A DNA stretch of 64,000 nt, from contig JADJVW010000011.1 in assembly GCA_016710365.1 (NCBI GenBank), forward strand, positions 62,001 to 126,000, in the 5' to 3' direction. Both the position numbers and the translations under genes were made by a program. Source of the DNA: Candidatus Caldilinea saccharophila. GTDB lineage: Bacteria > Chloroflexota > Anaerolineae > Caldilineales > Caldilineaceae. Under the pieces are notes generated by a model. That model saw only the letters and a program-made list of their open reading frames with translations. It did not search any database and was not told where the DNA came from. Positions 10,101 through 18,978 of this stretch are shown here, piece by piece (the stretch's first letter is position 1; each line of letters starts with the position of its first letter).

Positions 10101-10756
10101 CGATGATTGCCAGCATGTCGATCCCAATCCGGCGCGCCATCGCTGACGTAGATGCGCCCTGCACTATCGAAGGCAATGCCGTCTGGCTGATCGAAACGAT
10201 CATTGGCGTCACCGTGATTCCAGGTGCTGCCCAGTGTCATCTTCAGGACGCCCTGGGCATCAAACTTGAGCACAGTGCCGGTGCTTCCGACGGCAAGCCA
10301 GACATTGCCGCTGCTGTCCACCCCAACCTCACCAGGAGTCCGGATGCTCTGATTGTAGTAGTCGACGATACGTGCCTTACCAATCTGCTGCAGAAATTGG
10401 CCGCTGCTGCTGAACTTGAGCGCGCGCAGCCCCTCGTGTTCGACAATCCAGACATTATTGCCATCGGTTGCTAGACCCGTGGGCACATTAAGGTGCTGTG
10501 TATCTTCAAAATAGGCGACGCCGGTCTCCCCAAACGTCTGCACATACCGAAAACTTAACCCAGGCTGCCCCAACGGTGGAACCACGGTTTCTGCCTGTGG
10601 TTGGGCGGCAACCGCGGCGGCGCCCACCGGACGATCCACCCCTCTGCCTGGTCCACCCTCCTGCGCCGCTACGGGCAGCCAAGCGGCGGCCAGCAGCGCC
10701 AAAATCAACCCTACCGAACCTACCATCACGAATTTTCGCCACTTCGGAAACATCAT
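7145..10756 (-). CDS. Large secreted NHL-repeat beta-propeller protein
   Basis: 1203 residues. The signal peptide is residues 1-32 (ends PVAAQ). From ~65 to ~640 run consecutive NHL repeats with patterns such as FNQPEDVAI, GNIFVVDTWNHRIQVF and LYVADGENARVQIF; at least a dozen are visible, enough for two six-bladed propellers. Residues ~645-1040 are a second repeat series (NGFGDP..., FGDYLYAGT, GAEIWRSS) that looks like a further propeller. A beta-sandwich region follows, and the protein ends QYLYLPTVRR. NHL propellers bind proteins, RNA or glycans; here it is extracellular. Start ATG 10756 follows AAAAGGAT by about 8 bases; a second ATG is adjacent. It is a single-gene transcript with its own promoter repeat upstream and a hairpin downstream. 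Confidence 0.85.
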   Translation of the reverse strand: MMFPKWRKFVMVGSVGLILALLAAAWLPVAAQEGGPGRGVDRPVGAAAVAAQPQAETVVPPLGQPGLSFRYVQTFGETGVAYFEDTQHLNVPTGLATDGNNVWIVEHEGLRALKFSSSGQFLQQIGKARIVDYYNQSIRTPGEVGVDSSGNVWLAVGSTGTVLKFDAQGVLKMTLGSTWNHGDANDRFDQPDGIAFDSAGRIYVSDGAPDWDRHAGNHRIQVFDTQGAYLATIGTTGVAGTGNLQFDGPQRIAIYQNLLYVADAGNDRVQILDITNPAAPAYVATLGVTDVSGGDNGHFNYPSGIAVDANFIYVADQWNNRVQIFNRTTRAYVATLGGQRGAANSQMDNPRDVVVDAASNIYVSDTGNDRVQQFNQARQYVRTYGVTGVPYTTDLFHINEPRGVAVANDGSVYIVEEGGNRLLKFNADGAPQWSIGQSGINGGWDGENNLFNQPEDVAIAPSGNIFVVDTWNHRIQVFTPSGAYVRTLGVAGESGQDNAHFNGPRGVGFAPDGSLYVADGENARVQIFDANLTYVATLGITGQPGSDNNHFVFPEDVAVDSVGVIYVADGDAHRIQVFGANRVYLRTMGETNKSGWDFAHFDSPRSLVIDANRRLYVADGWNGRVQVYDETGAYLTTIGGGASSRTGDLRATHSIAVDASGNVYVGEYWDNHRVQKFAPGTPNWVQRNLNGFGDPKSRVATLSSFGDYLYAGTSKLTAYGAQLWRMDASGNWTAMMTNGFGSYYNVGINHLVEFNGRLYVGVWNSTPNPPYTDIGGSIWRSTNGTDWEQVVSNGFGDRYNGEIFRMEVFSDTLYASTWSYTSTHGAEIWRSSTGDNGDWARVVSNGLGDVTNQVVTMETFAGYLYAGTYSWDSSAGRPNGCEIWRSGDGSSWTRVITDGFGNVNCYKLSALAAFGDYLYAGAGIWDPDTQTNPGGEVWRCASASGCNEVGDWQRVIANGLGDPNNDEMMAFAVLDNQLYVVAHNFQTGLNVWRTVDGISWVQVGYRGLGDSNNQGTYWDNDMAVFNSHLYLGVWNNYAGGKIWQYLPDRATVDIADPTQAATLVFTPTTGGKSTVQIPANTLDQPAELVYEPFTPSTAPSGFAFAGRAFELNAYRNNVLVETLQFQQPVTVILDYTDVDVAGLNENTLVLQRWDAATSAWVDAACGAYDRQPAQNRLSVPVCHLSQFGLFGPMQYLYLPTVRR

Positions 10757-10797
10757 ATAGTGTCATCCTTTTCGCTCATGAGAATCGAAACACACGA

Positions 10798-10891
10798 CAC
10801 TTACAGTTTCGTTGATTTTGTGCGATTTGTATTGCACATATTGTGCAGAGTTTCTGCGCAAACATGTCACTTGGCTTCTGTGCTCGTCAAT
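10798..10891 (-). promoter_or_regulatory. Promoter/leader repeat copy A (upstream of the NHL protein)
   Basis: This 94-bp segment is about 83% identical to 14237-14329, and both lie 40-60 bases before the start codon of a large secreted protein. Read on the minus strand, both begin with TTGACG, then 17-18 bases, then CATGTT (here) or CATATT (copy B), a plausible sigma-70 promoter. Downstream is the palindrome TGCACATATTGTGCA (10833-10847), also kept in copy B, which could be an operator within the leader. The conserved block ends near CACTTACAG, before the RBS. Confidence 0.55.
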
Positions 10892-11063
10892 CCGATTCGG
10901 GTGCATTTCAAGTTTTTGTTACGTCTCTCCACTGGTCAGGCGCAGCGCTGCTTAACCACGTCTCCTGGACCAGTGCGAAGATGTTCTCGCCAAAATTCTG
11001 GAACACACGTTTGTCTGTTGGTGTACAGCACCCTCTATCTGAGTGCTCCTTCCAAGCGTTTAC

Positions 11064-11108
11064 GCCAGCGTTGACAAGTCCCTGTGCGCCGGACTTGTCA
11101 ACGCTGGC
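11064..11108. repeat. Perfect 18-bp inverted repeat in intergenic region
   Basis: Arms 11064-11081 and 11091-11108 are exactly complementary around a 9-base loop. The arm includes TTGACAAGTCC. The hairpin stands alone between the promoter of the NHL gene and the terminator of the next gene. The rest of 10892-11248 holds no gene I can support. It could be a terminator without a U-tract or a protein-binding palindrome. Confidence 0.5.
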
Positions 11109-11248
11109 TTTCTGTGGTTGCGTAGGGGCGTAACGAGCTTGACGGATTGTTTAGCAGTTCAGGCCATCGCCGCCAGTGGGGAGCTGAGTCGGTTAGCTGG
11201 ATGTGGTATTTGTCAAGACTACACGTCGTTTCCTGTGATGGAGAATAG

Positions 11249-11313
11249 AAAAAACCGAGTTTCTCGTTTGTATATCTAGTCGGATCATACCAGAAGAGAA
11301 ACTCGGTTTTTTT
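11249..11313 (-). terminator. Rho-independent terminator (A/T-flanked, can work on both strands)
   Basis: A 17-bp perfect stem pairs 11249-11265 with 11296-11312, around a ~30-base loop. The stem core is CCGAGTTTCTC, bordered by A6 on one side and T7 on the other. It lies 15 bases after the stop codon of the 11328-14180 gene and gives a U-tract on that strand. The long loop is unusual but the run of T is convincing. Confidence 0.8.
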
Positions 11314-11327
11314 ATCGTCACATGACT

Positions 11328-14180
11328 TTAGTCGTCGCCCTGGCTGGCGTTGGGTAGATAAATCTGTTCGGCGACCATCACCTCCGTCACGATGGTGTTA
11401 TTGCCCTGGTTTACGTCACTGCCGGTTGTGCCCACCGAGATCGTGACCGGATAGCGCGCGCCGACGGTGGCGGAGGGGACGCCGGTGCTCAGCAGGATCA
11501 GCCCTTGGCTCAGGTAGCGCAGATCCGGCGCGTTCCACGTGTAGGTTCCGCCGCCGCTCGTCGCGGTTTGTGCGCTGGCGGCAGGCGCCGGCTCCGCGCT
11601 GAGGTAGGTGAGCAGCGGATCCAGCTCGACCGTGACCGTGACGCCGTTAGCGAGGGATAACCCGCGGTTGCTGACGGCGATGCCGACCTGAGCGCTGCCT
11701 GCGGGAGCGCCCGTGCTCAACGTGGGCGCAACGACCTTGACGTCGGGCTGTGTCGCTGAGGTCGGTGCAAAGCTGTTGCTGCGCGCAATGCCGTAGCTGT
11801 TGTAGCTGCTCGTGACAGACGGCGCCCACCCGCCAGCAGGGATACGTGCGGCGAGCCAGGGGGTAGGGGGCGTCAACAACGCCCCGCTGCCATCAATCAG
11901 CGCATAGAAATGATAGGGACGATACCCCCAGTCATTTTCTCCCCATGTGATCACGGCCCGGCCGTCGGCGTCCGCTATCACCGAAGGCGCCGCGTCGCCG
12001 GTATAGCTGAAAGGGTTGTCGAGGTCGATTGGGCCAGTGGTGATCGCATAGCTTGTATTGCTGAGCAAGGCATAGCGTAGACCCGCCTTGTCGTTTGTCC
12101 AGTGCGACCAGACAAGCAAAATCGAGCCGTTGCTGAGCTGGGTCACGGCCTGCGGCGATTCGTAGTAGTCAGTGAGCAGCTGCGGCCCTGCAATCAGATC
12201 GCCAGCGCTCGTCAGAGCCATCGTCCGGACGCCTTGCGCACCGCCAGCATAGCCATAATAAGCCAGCAGAAAACGATTTCCGCTGAGCGCTGCCACCCGC
12301 GGCCGATCGGCGCCATTGAGGTCGGCGCCACCAAGCTGGGTGAGCGGTTTTACTACCTGGCCGCTTGCGCTGCGCACCGTGTAGAAAATATTGTCTGTCC
12401 ACGACGATCCGTTGTTATGATAATCGTTCCAAACCACAAAGAAGTGATTGTCTTCCGCTGCCGCGATCTGGGTATAGTAGAAGCTAGGCGCGCCTACACT
12501 CGCCTGGGTTGTCCACGCGCCATTGTTGGTGAGATTTGTGGGTGACAAAACAACGCCGCCAGCAGCATCCAGGATCGAGAGCCAGACGTTGTAGTTGTAC
12601 TCCCAGTTGCCATTCACCTCGCGTGATTGAACCTGCACCCAACTCAGGCCAATGGCGCCGTTTGGCGCTACGGCAGTTGCCAAATCCATAAAATAACCTG
12701 GCGCCGCGGTTGCCATCGTCTGGATCGGGGTTTGCAACTCACCGGCGTCGTCCAGCAAGGCATAGCGGAGCTGCCAGGCGCCGCCCAGCCATTCATCCCA
12801 TGCATAGAGATAACCGCCGGCAGGCGTCCCGCCCACGGCCATTTCGCCTCCCCATCGGGTGACGCCTGTCAATTTGCGTGTGATTCGACCGTCGGGGTTA
12901 AGTAACGTCAGACGGGGGCCGGGGCTGGCGCCATCCTCATAGATTTGTGCGAAGGGCGTCGGCACCGTGGAGCGTAACAGAGTCGTGCGTTTCACGGTCG
13001 AGTTGCGCGTCGAACGCATCGTCAGCGTTGCCGTGTTGACGTCGGCAACGCTGGCAAAGGTGGGCGTCTGCACCTGAACCGTCAGTTTTTTGCGCTCACC
13101 TTGCCCTACCGCACCCGTGTCGGGGATGCCATCCCCGTTTGTGTCGGTCAGCGCCTGGCCACCCATCTGCAGCGTGGCAGGCCAGGACGAGTTAAGCGTG
13201 ACGTTGTAAGTATCGGCGCCCAGTTCGCCGTTGTTGTAGACTGTGACCTCGAAGGTCTCAGTGTTGGCGGCGCGCGTGAAGCGTCCTTGCCCACGCGGTC
13301 TTAATTTCACACGCGTGGTTGCCGCCGGTCGGGTAAAGTGAATTGACTTGATCAAATTCGACTTGATAGAAGGCGGGACACACGACATTGAATAGTTGAA
13401 GCCATCCAGTCCTTCCGCATCTTCAATCCCAACAGTGGCGCAAATATAGTGCCCATCGGCACCCCACGTCATGGTCTTATACTGGAGAAGGATATCACCA
13501 TTCTCATAGAGCACAATCTCAAAGGTGTATTGATCGTCTTCACCGACAAACATTACCTCGTTCCAAGCGATCACAAAGTAGCGGTTTGGCGCCGTACCCC
13601 CTGCCTGATAGAAGACGTGACCACGTTTGCCGCTCGTGGCTAAGATGAGTGGGGTCGAATAGGCCGAAATCACTGCATTTGGAACAGAGGGGCAGGGGAT
13701 GGGTATCTGATCGTCCCAGTACCAGTCGGGCGAGTCCTGGAAGCTCACATAGCCTGCAGCGCCAATGTAAACGTTCGTGTAGACAGCGTCGTAGTATTTG
13801 AACGCAAAGGGCAGCGGGATCGCGCCCGTGCGCTGGTTCCGGAAGCTGTCGCCGCTCAGGCCAGTATCCGTGCCGCCGGTGGCGTCGATCCAGTTGAGCG
13901 GAACGCCGTCATTCCACGTATAGCCATAATCATCCGGGCCGCCCGACGCGGCTGCGGTGGCGGCTTCCACCGGCGCCGTGTCCGCCGCCATCCGCCAGAG
14001 TCCGTTTTCGTCGGCCACAGCGCCCGGCGGGCCATGCTCCGGTCTGACTCCAGCGAGCGGAGGCGGGTCTGTTGGCGGTGGCGCTTCCTGCGCCATGGCC
14101 AGCTTAGCCGGCAACAGGCTGGTCAACCCAAGCACCAGTACGGTTAACCAGGTGAAACATACATACGGGAACTGCCTCAT
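11328..14180 (-). CDS. Large secreted protein with C-terminal DUF11/CARDB-like domain
   Basis: 950 residues from ATG 14180, chosen because AGGAGG lies 7 bases upstream and a signal peptide (MRQFPYV... ending KLAMAQ) starts there. A Pro-rich linker is followed (residues ~85-250) by a lectin/nidogen-like domain with aromatic strands (GYTWNDG, GYVSFQDSPDWYWDD, RYFVIAWNEVMF). Residues ~255-380 form an Ig-like region containing a short calcium-loop-like DTNGDGIPDTG. Residues ~400-790 contain repeated propeller-like blades (for example GYFMDLATAVAPNG and DNHFFVVWND). The final ~120 residues are a DUF11/CARDB-like domain ending EQIYLPNASQGDD. Function unknown; a surface adhesin or matrix protein is likely. 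It shares its promoter repeat with the NHL-protein gene. Confidence 0.83.
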   Translation of the reverse strand: MRQFPYVCFTWLTVLVLGLTSLLPAKLAMAQEAPPPTDPPPLAGVRPEHGPPGAVADENGLWRMAADTAPVEAATAAASGGPDDYGYTWNDGVPLNWIDATGGTDTGLSGDSFRNQRTGAIPLPFAFKYYDAVYTNVYIGAAGYVSFQDSPDWYWDDQIPIPCPSVPNAVISAYSTPLILATSGKRGHVFYQAGGTAPNRYFVIAWNEVMFVGEDDQYTFEIVLYENGDILLQYKTMTWGADGHYICATVGIEDAEGLDGFNYSMSCVPPSIKSNLIKSIHFTRPAATTRVKLRPRGQGRFTRAANTETFEVTVYNNGELGADTYNVTLNSSWPATLQMGGQALTDTNGDGIPDTGAVGQGERKKLTVQVQTPTFASVADVNTATLTMRSTRNSTVKRTTLLRSTVPTPFAQIYEDGASPGPRLTLLNPDGRITRKLTGVTRWGGEMAVGGTPAGGYLYAWDEWLGGAWQLRYALLDDAGELQTPIQTMATAAPGYFMDLATAVAPNGAIGLSWVQVQSREVNGNWEYNYNVWLSILDAAGGVVLSPTNLTNNGAWTTQASVGAPSFYYTQIAAAEDNHFFVVWNDYHNNGSSWTDNIFYTVRSASGQVVKPLTQLGGADLNGADRPRVAALSGNRFLLAYYGYAGGAQGVRTMALTSAGDLIAGPQLLTDYYESPQAVTQLSNGSILLVWSHWTNDKAGLRYALLSNTSYAITTGPIDLDNPFSYTGDAAPSVIADADGRAVITWGENDWGYRPYHFYALIDGSGALLTPPTPWLAARIPAGGWAPSVTSSYNSYGIARSNSFAPTSATQPDVKVVAPTLSTGAPAGSAQVGIAVSNRGLSLANGVTVTVELDPLLTYLSAEPAPAASAQTATSGGGTYTWNAPDLRYLSQGLILLSTGVPSATVGARYPVTISVGTTGSDVNQGNNTIVTEVMVAEQIYLPNASQGDD

Positions 14181-14236
14181 TGAGGGGCCTCCTGAAAAAT
14201 TGGGGTTTAGAGAACGATGAGCAATGGTTGCTGCAT

Positions 14237-14329
14237 CACTTACAGTTTCGTTGATGTTGTGTGGTTTGTCTTGCACATTTTGTGCAGAGTTTCTGTGGAA
14301 ATATGTCGCTGGTTTCTACGCTCGTCAAT
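14237..14329 (-). promoter_or_regulatory. Promoter/leader repeat copy B
   Basis: This is the partner of 10798-10891. On the minus strand it reads TTGACG, 17 bases, then CATATT: a good sigma-70 spacing. The palindrome TGCACATTTTGTGCA (14272-14286) keeps both half-sites while its centre differs from copy A, as expected for a protein-binding site. It lies 57 bases upstream of ATG 14180. Confidence 0.55.
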
Positions 14330-14418
14330 GAGTGTACTCCAACTTTGGGGCGCCGGGGACGTTGCCTGCCCCAACCGTGAAGTATACCCGCCGGAGAGAG
14401 GGGCCCTTCAGCAATTTT

Positions 14419-14491
14419 CAGTAGTTCACGATTTTCCCCTATCTGTCAACATACCAGCACAAAATCTTTGTGTGAGTTTCGTGAAGTACTG
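14419..14491. repeat. MITE-like element with CAGTA-TTCAC terminal inverted repeats (copy 1)
   Basis: The left end CAGTAGTTCACGATTT is mirrored by the right end GTTTCGTGAAGTACTG, giving terminal inverted repeats of about 13 matching bases over 73 bp. Related ends occur at 34173-34275 and 39113-39201. It has no coding content. It lies between divergent genes (14180 minus, 14561 plus); the remaining bases of 14330-14560 show no gene. Confidence 0.5.
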
Positions 14492-14560
14492 AAATTTAGA
14501 ATTGGCTGCTTGCCCGGTGCGCTTTGCGTTCCCGCCCGGCGTGCGGTAGACTCCTGGGTT

Positions 14561-15352
14561 ATGGTAGTGCTCTTTCAGATCATGGCAACGTATGCGCCGT
14601 ATATTTACCTGGTCAGCGGGCTGGTGGCGCTTTATCAACTTTACCGGCTTTGGCAGGTGCGGAGCGAGCGCCGTCAAGCCGTTTTTTCTTTGGAACGCGA
14701 ACGCGCCGTGCGCGATCTGAGCGGCATCTTTACGACGGCCATGATCTTGCTGCTGCTCATGGGCGTCACCTATTTTGCCAGCATCACCATCCCCAGCGCC
14801 ATCGTGGCGGCGCCGGAGGCCGAGCCAACCTTGCCGCCGGAGTTCGCCATCGCTATCACGCCGACGAACACGCCCTTGTCGGTGACGCCCTCCGCCACAC
14901 CGACGGGCACCATGACGCCGACGCCGGAGCCGCCGACGCCGGACGCCCTTCAGGCCACCCAGACTGCACAAGTATTGGAAAATGCCACGCCAACCTCAAC
15001 GCTGGAAGCGCCGCCTCTCGCGCCGCAAGTGAGCGCGCCATTCTGCCCCGACACGCGCGCGGTCATTTCCTCGCCGGGGAACGGCGCGACGGTGAGCGGC
15101 GTTTTTTCCCTGATCGGCACTGCCACGCACGAGCAATTTAACTTCTACAAGGTGGAGTTCGCGCCCGGCGCCGATGCACAACAAGGGTTCACCTATCTGG
15201 CCGACGGCCGCGGCCAGGTGTTCGACGGCGCGTTGGCGAGTGTAAACACACGCGGCTTTGCCAACGGCCCCTGGACTTTCCAGTTGACCGTCGTCGACCA
15301 GACCGGCAACTTCCCGGATCCTTGTCGTGTGACGCTCAATGTGGCAAATTGA
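14561..15352 (+). CDS. Membrane-anchored protein with Thr-Pro linker and Ig-like domain
   Basis: About 263 residues. Two membrane segments near the N-terminus (YAPYIYLVSGLVALYQLY and a second IFTTAMILLLLMGVTYFA) flank a short charged cytoplasmic loop (VRSERRQAVFSLERERAV). A Thr/Pro linker (TPTNTPLSVTPSATPTGT) projects outward. It ends in an ~90-residue domain beginning CPDTRAVISSPGNGATVSG, with a conserved Cys near the end; the pattern resembles extracellular Ig-like modules. The start is uncertain: ATG 14561 lacks a strong RBS and ATG 14582 is an alternative. It is followed 35 bases later by another Thr-Pro membrane protein, so the two probably form an envelope operon. Confidence 0.72.
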   Translation: MVVLFQIMATYAPYIYLVSGLVALYQLYRLWQVRSERRQAVFSLERERAVRDLSGIFTTAMILLLLMGVTYFASITIPSAIVAAPEAEPTLPPEFAIAITPTNTPLSVTPSATPTGTMTPTPEPPTPDALQATQTAQVLENATPTSTLEAPPLAPQVSAPFCPDTRAVISSPGNGATVSGVFSLIGTATHEQFNFYKVEFAPGADAQQGFTYLADGRGQVFDGALASVNTRGFANGPWTFQLTVVDQTGNFPDPCRVTLNVAN

Positions 15353-15387
15353 AAAGGCCTCATCAATTTTCATGAAAATAAATCGCT

Positions 15388-17500
15388 GTGCAACGTCTGA
15401 CTGAATTTCTACAAGATCCATCGCCGCGCAATCGCCGCCTGCGTCGCCTCCTCGAAGTGGCGTTGGTCTCCGCGCTGCTGATCATCTTCATCGTGGTGAT
15501 CGCGTTCCAACTGGGGCGCTCCAGCGGCCTGTCGCAGGCGCAACAGGCCGCGGCCACCGCGGCTTCGATGCAGGTCGCGCTGGCGTCTACCTTCACCCCG
15601 ACCGCCACTGCCACCGCCACCGAAACGCCCGCGCCGACCTTCACGCCGACGCTTACCGCCACGCCGACGACCACGCCCGCCAGCCCCGCCGAATGGACAG
15701 ATCGCTATTTCAATTTGGCGATGCAGGGATTGAATACGCTTGCCGTCCTCGACTTTACACCGGCGCGTGCGGCCGACCTGGCCGAGCGCCTTGCTCACGA
15801 ACAGGGGCTGGTCTTTGTCCCCGTGAGCTATCACGAACTGAGCGCCGAACCGTGGGCAGCCTTTGTCGCGCCGCGCACGCCGGACGGCACGCCCCTGCCC
15901 ATGCTCTTCTGGCGCAGCGGTGAGACCGGCAACGAAGTGGAAGGGCAGATCTTAACCGACGCCCTCGTTTCCCTTGCCGACCCGGAAACCGGCTACGTTC
16001 CGCTTGCTACTGGCATCAGCCAAGGCGCCGCGGCGGTCGACGCGCAGGGAATTCGCCACGTGCTGATGGTCGAGCGCCCCGAAGCGCGCGGCAAACTGAC
16101 CGCCTATCTCTGGTCGCAAAGTCTGCCCGGCGGCCCCTTTGCCGTGGTCTGGCGCAGCGACGAGGACCCGCAGTGGACCTTCAACGCCGCCAACAGCCAG
16201 CTCAGCCTGGAGCCAAACGCCGAGCGCGTGCTGCCGGATGTGGTTATCTCTGGCCCGCTGCCCGCCAACAGCGCGATCCGCACCGAGGAAGGCGCGGCCG
16301 GCATCTTTGTCGAGCAGCCGCCCTTTGCCCAGCAGCGCCTGCAGACGCGCTGGCAGCCGCTGCTTGCCAGCGACCTCGACGCGAACGCCCCTGCGCGCAT
16401 CACCGGGTATCGGCTGGCGCAGGCTGAGGTGCAGACCACGCCGTTGAGCACGTTGGCCACCATCCTCGCCCTGCTCCAGGACGCACAGATCAATCGCGCC
16501 CAATCGCTCGTCACGCGCATCGACCTGCTCAACGATATGTACGAGTTGGGGCTGGCCGCGCCGGGCGATTGGATGGCCGTCTATATCAACGATATCGACC
16601 GCGAAATTCAGGATGACGAACAGTCGTTGCGGCTGCGTTTCTTTGACAACGCCGACCGCAACCGCAGTTACGAAGCACTCTTCGAGCAAGACGCCGAGAC
16701 TGGTCGCTATACGCTCCAGTCGATCAGCCCTGTCCTGCTGGCCAGCAGCGCCGGTCTGGTGACGCCGGCGCCGCCGCGCCCGACCTCGACGCCGACTGAG
16801 GCACCGATCGTCGCCGACTCATTGCTGGGCGACGCGGGCGAGTTGGCGCTGACGCTCCCCCTGACCGATGTCGTGGGCGGCGGCGACGCGGGCATCTTGA
16901 ACCCGACCCTGGAGCCGACGCCCACCGCCACGCCGACCTTTACGCCGACGCCCACCGACACGCCGACGGTGACGCTGACGCCGACGGAAACGCCCTTGCC
17001 GACCGACACGCCGACGTCTTCCCCGACGCCCACCGAAACGCCGACGCCGACGCCGACCGAGAAGCCGCTGCCTATTCCTGCCATCCCCGCGGACGCGGCG
17101 GCGCCGCTCACCGGCTACATGCTGCTGACCGAGACAGGCCGGCTGCGCGGCGGGCCCAGCACGGAATACATCGTGATCGCGGGGCTGCAGAACGGCACGC
17201 CGGTCGATATTTTTGGCATTACTGAAGCCGGCGACTGGCTGCTCATCCGTGCGGCTTCGGTGGACGATGGACGCACAGGTGTGCTGGGCTGGGCATCGAC
17301 GCAGTTGGTTGTGCCGTATGGAGATTTCGCGGGCGTGCCGCTCTATCGCGCCGACGGGACTTCGGTGGATGCACCGCCGCCTGTCGAGGGCGAGTCGTCC
17401 GCCCTATTATCCGCACTGCCGACCGCCACCGCCACGCCCACGCCGTTGGTGACGCCTGTGTTGCGTCTGCCTGCCGTGCAAACACCCGCTGGGGAAGTGT
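15388..17500 (+). CDS. Envelope protein with Thr-Pro linkers and SH3 domain (5' part of a frameshifted gene)
   Basis: One transmembrane segment (residues ~22-42, VALVSALLIIFIVVIAFQLG) precedes a TPTATATATETPAP linker. An extracellular region of about 390 residues follows, of unknown fold. Then comes a second, longer Thr-Pro stretch (residues ~510-560) and a bacterial SH3-like domain (~571-650, with RLRGGPSTEYIVIAGL and GDWLLIRA), the type that binds cell-wall or glycan ligands. Near 17490-17505 the sensible frame shifts by one base (beside GGGG and CCC), and coding continues to 18977. The reconstructed protein would be ~1195 residues. It is probably co-transcribed with its neighbours on both sides. 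Confidence 0.75.
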
Positions 17501-18977
17501 CCCGGCGCCGGAAGCGGAAGAGCGGATCGTCACCCTTGCCGGCGCGGCCATCCCGCCTGATGTGCAGGCGCCGATCCCCGCAACCGCAGCCGACGGCAGC
17601 ACGATCGAGCTGGATGTGGCGGATGCCGTGGTCGAAATCTGGAGCGCGGTGCTGGGCGAAACATCCGGCCGGTGGGCGCCGGCAGGCGCGGCGCAGTTGT
17701 GGCCCGGCACAGTGGCGTATGTCACCAGCCAGCCGGCGAGCGAGGGCGCCTGGACCGCCACGCGGCTGCGCATCGTCGCCACGCCTCAGGCGGAGCGGGT
17801 CAAGGAAGTAACGCTGCCGGAAATTGAGGCCGCCACGACCGCGGAGGAGGCAATTGCTTTGCTGGGGAGCCGCACCGCGCCGGGCGTCTATTTGCTGGAT
17901 CGTAACGGCCGCGCGCAACAGTTGTGGCAATACGAAACCACTGCGGCCTGGCTCAGCGCCGATCCAAACGCCGGCTTTATCCTAAGCGAGCCGCCCACGC
18001 CCGGCGGCATCAGCACCTTCAGTTGGATGCGCAACGACGGCAACGGGCTACAGATCATCGCCCAACCCTATCGCGCCATTCGTGGCGCGGCGGGCGACGC
18101 GTACGGCGGCCTGTGGTGGATCGAAACGCCCAATGCCGCCGTCGATCTGTGGCAGCTTTGGCATTACGACCCGGCGACCGCGCAGATTGCGCTGCGTTTG
18201 CAGGCCGACGGTGCGATCTTTGCGCAGGCCGCCGGTCTGTCCGGCGCATCGCTGACGCCGACATTGGTGGCGGTGCAACCGATCACGCCGGGCGATCCTG
18301 CGGCGGTCTACCTGTTTGTCGACACCAGCGACACGACGCTACAGCAACCTTTCACCGGCGTCTTCCGGCTGCGCGTGGAAACCGGGGCAGAAAATCGTGG
18401 CGCCATCGTCGAAGGACCACAGCAACTTCTGGAAAGCGGCGCCTACCGCGGTCCGCTGACGCTCAGCCCAGATTTGTCGCGGCTGGCCTTCTTTGCCTAC
18501 GCGGCAGACCATCCCAGCCTGACATCAGGCGTCATCAAGCCCGCCAATACGGTCAACGTGCTTACCTTGTCGGGGCGCGGCGCCAGCATTATCCGCACAG
18601 CCTATATCACGGAGACGCGCTTCGAGTTCCTTGCACCCGAATTGGCCTGGCAGGGCAACGACCGGCTGCTGCTGGCGCGCAGCCGTTTTGCGCCCGGCCG
18701 CACGGATGAATTGGATCGCTTCGGCCTGATCCAGGTGCAGTTGCCGCCGCCCGGCGCTTCGCCCGCGGACCCGATCGTCTCCGATTCCTATCTGTTGCCG
18801 CGCCAGCAGTCGCTGCTTGACTTTGCGCCCTGTCTGGATATTGCTTCGGTGCTGGTGCTGACGCGCGACCGCGACGGCGCGCAACAATTGCTGCGCTGGA
18901 ACGGCCGGAACCAGGTCTTCCCAATCTTCGGCCTGCCCAACGCGCTGAATCGAACGTTCCTCTGCTGGCAGCCGTAA
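17501..18977 (+). CDS. 3' part of the frameshifted Thr-Pro/SH3 envelope protein
   Basis: Reading frame 3 is open here and continues the previous gene: PEAEERIVTLAG directly follows the SH3-containing part once one base is adjusted near 17497. The region is predicted extracellular and beta-rich, with WD/Kelch-like spacing (QLWQYETTAAWLS, GLWWIETPNAAVDLWQLWHY, LTLSPDLSRLAFFAY, PELAWQGNDRLLLARS), so a beta-propeller is likely. A GTG at 17562 could serve as a start but has no RBS. The stop TAA ends 1 base before the next ATG, implying translational coupling. Confidence 0.7.
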
Positions 18978-18978
18978 C

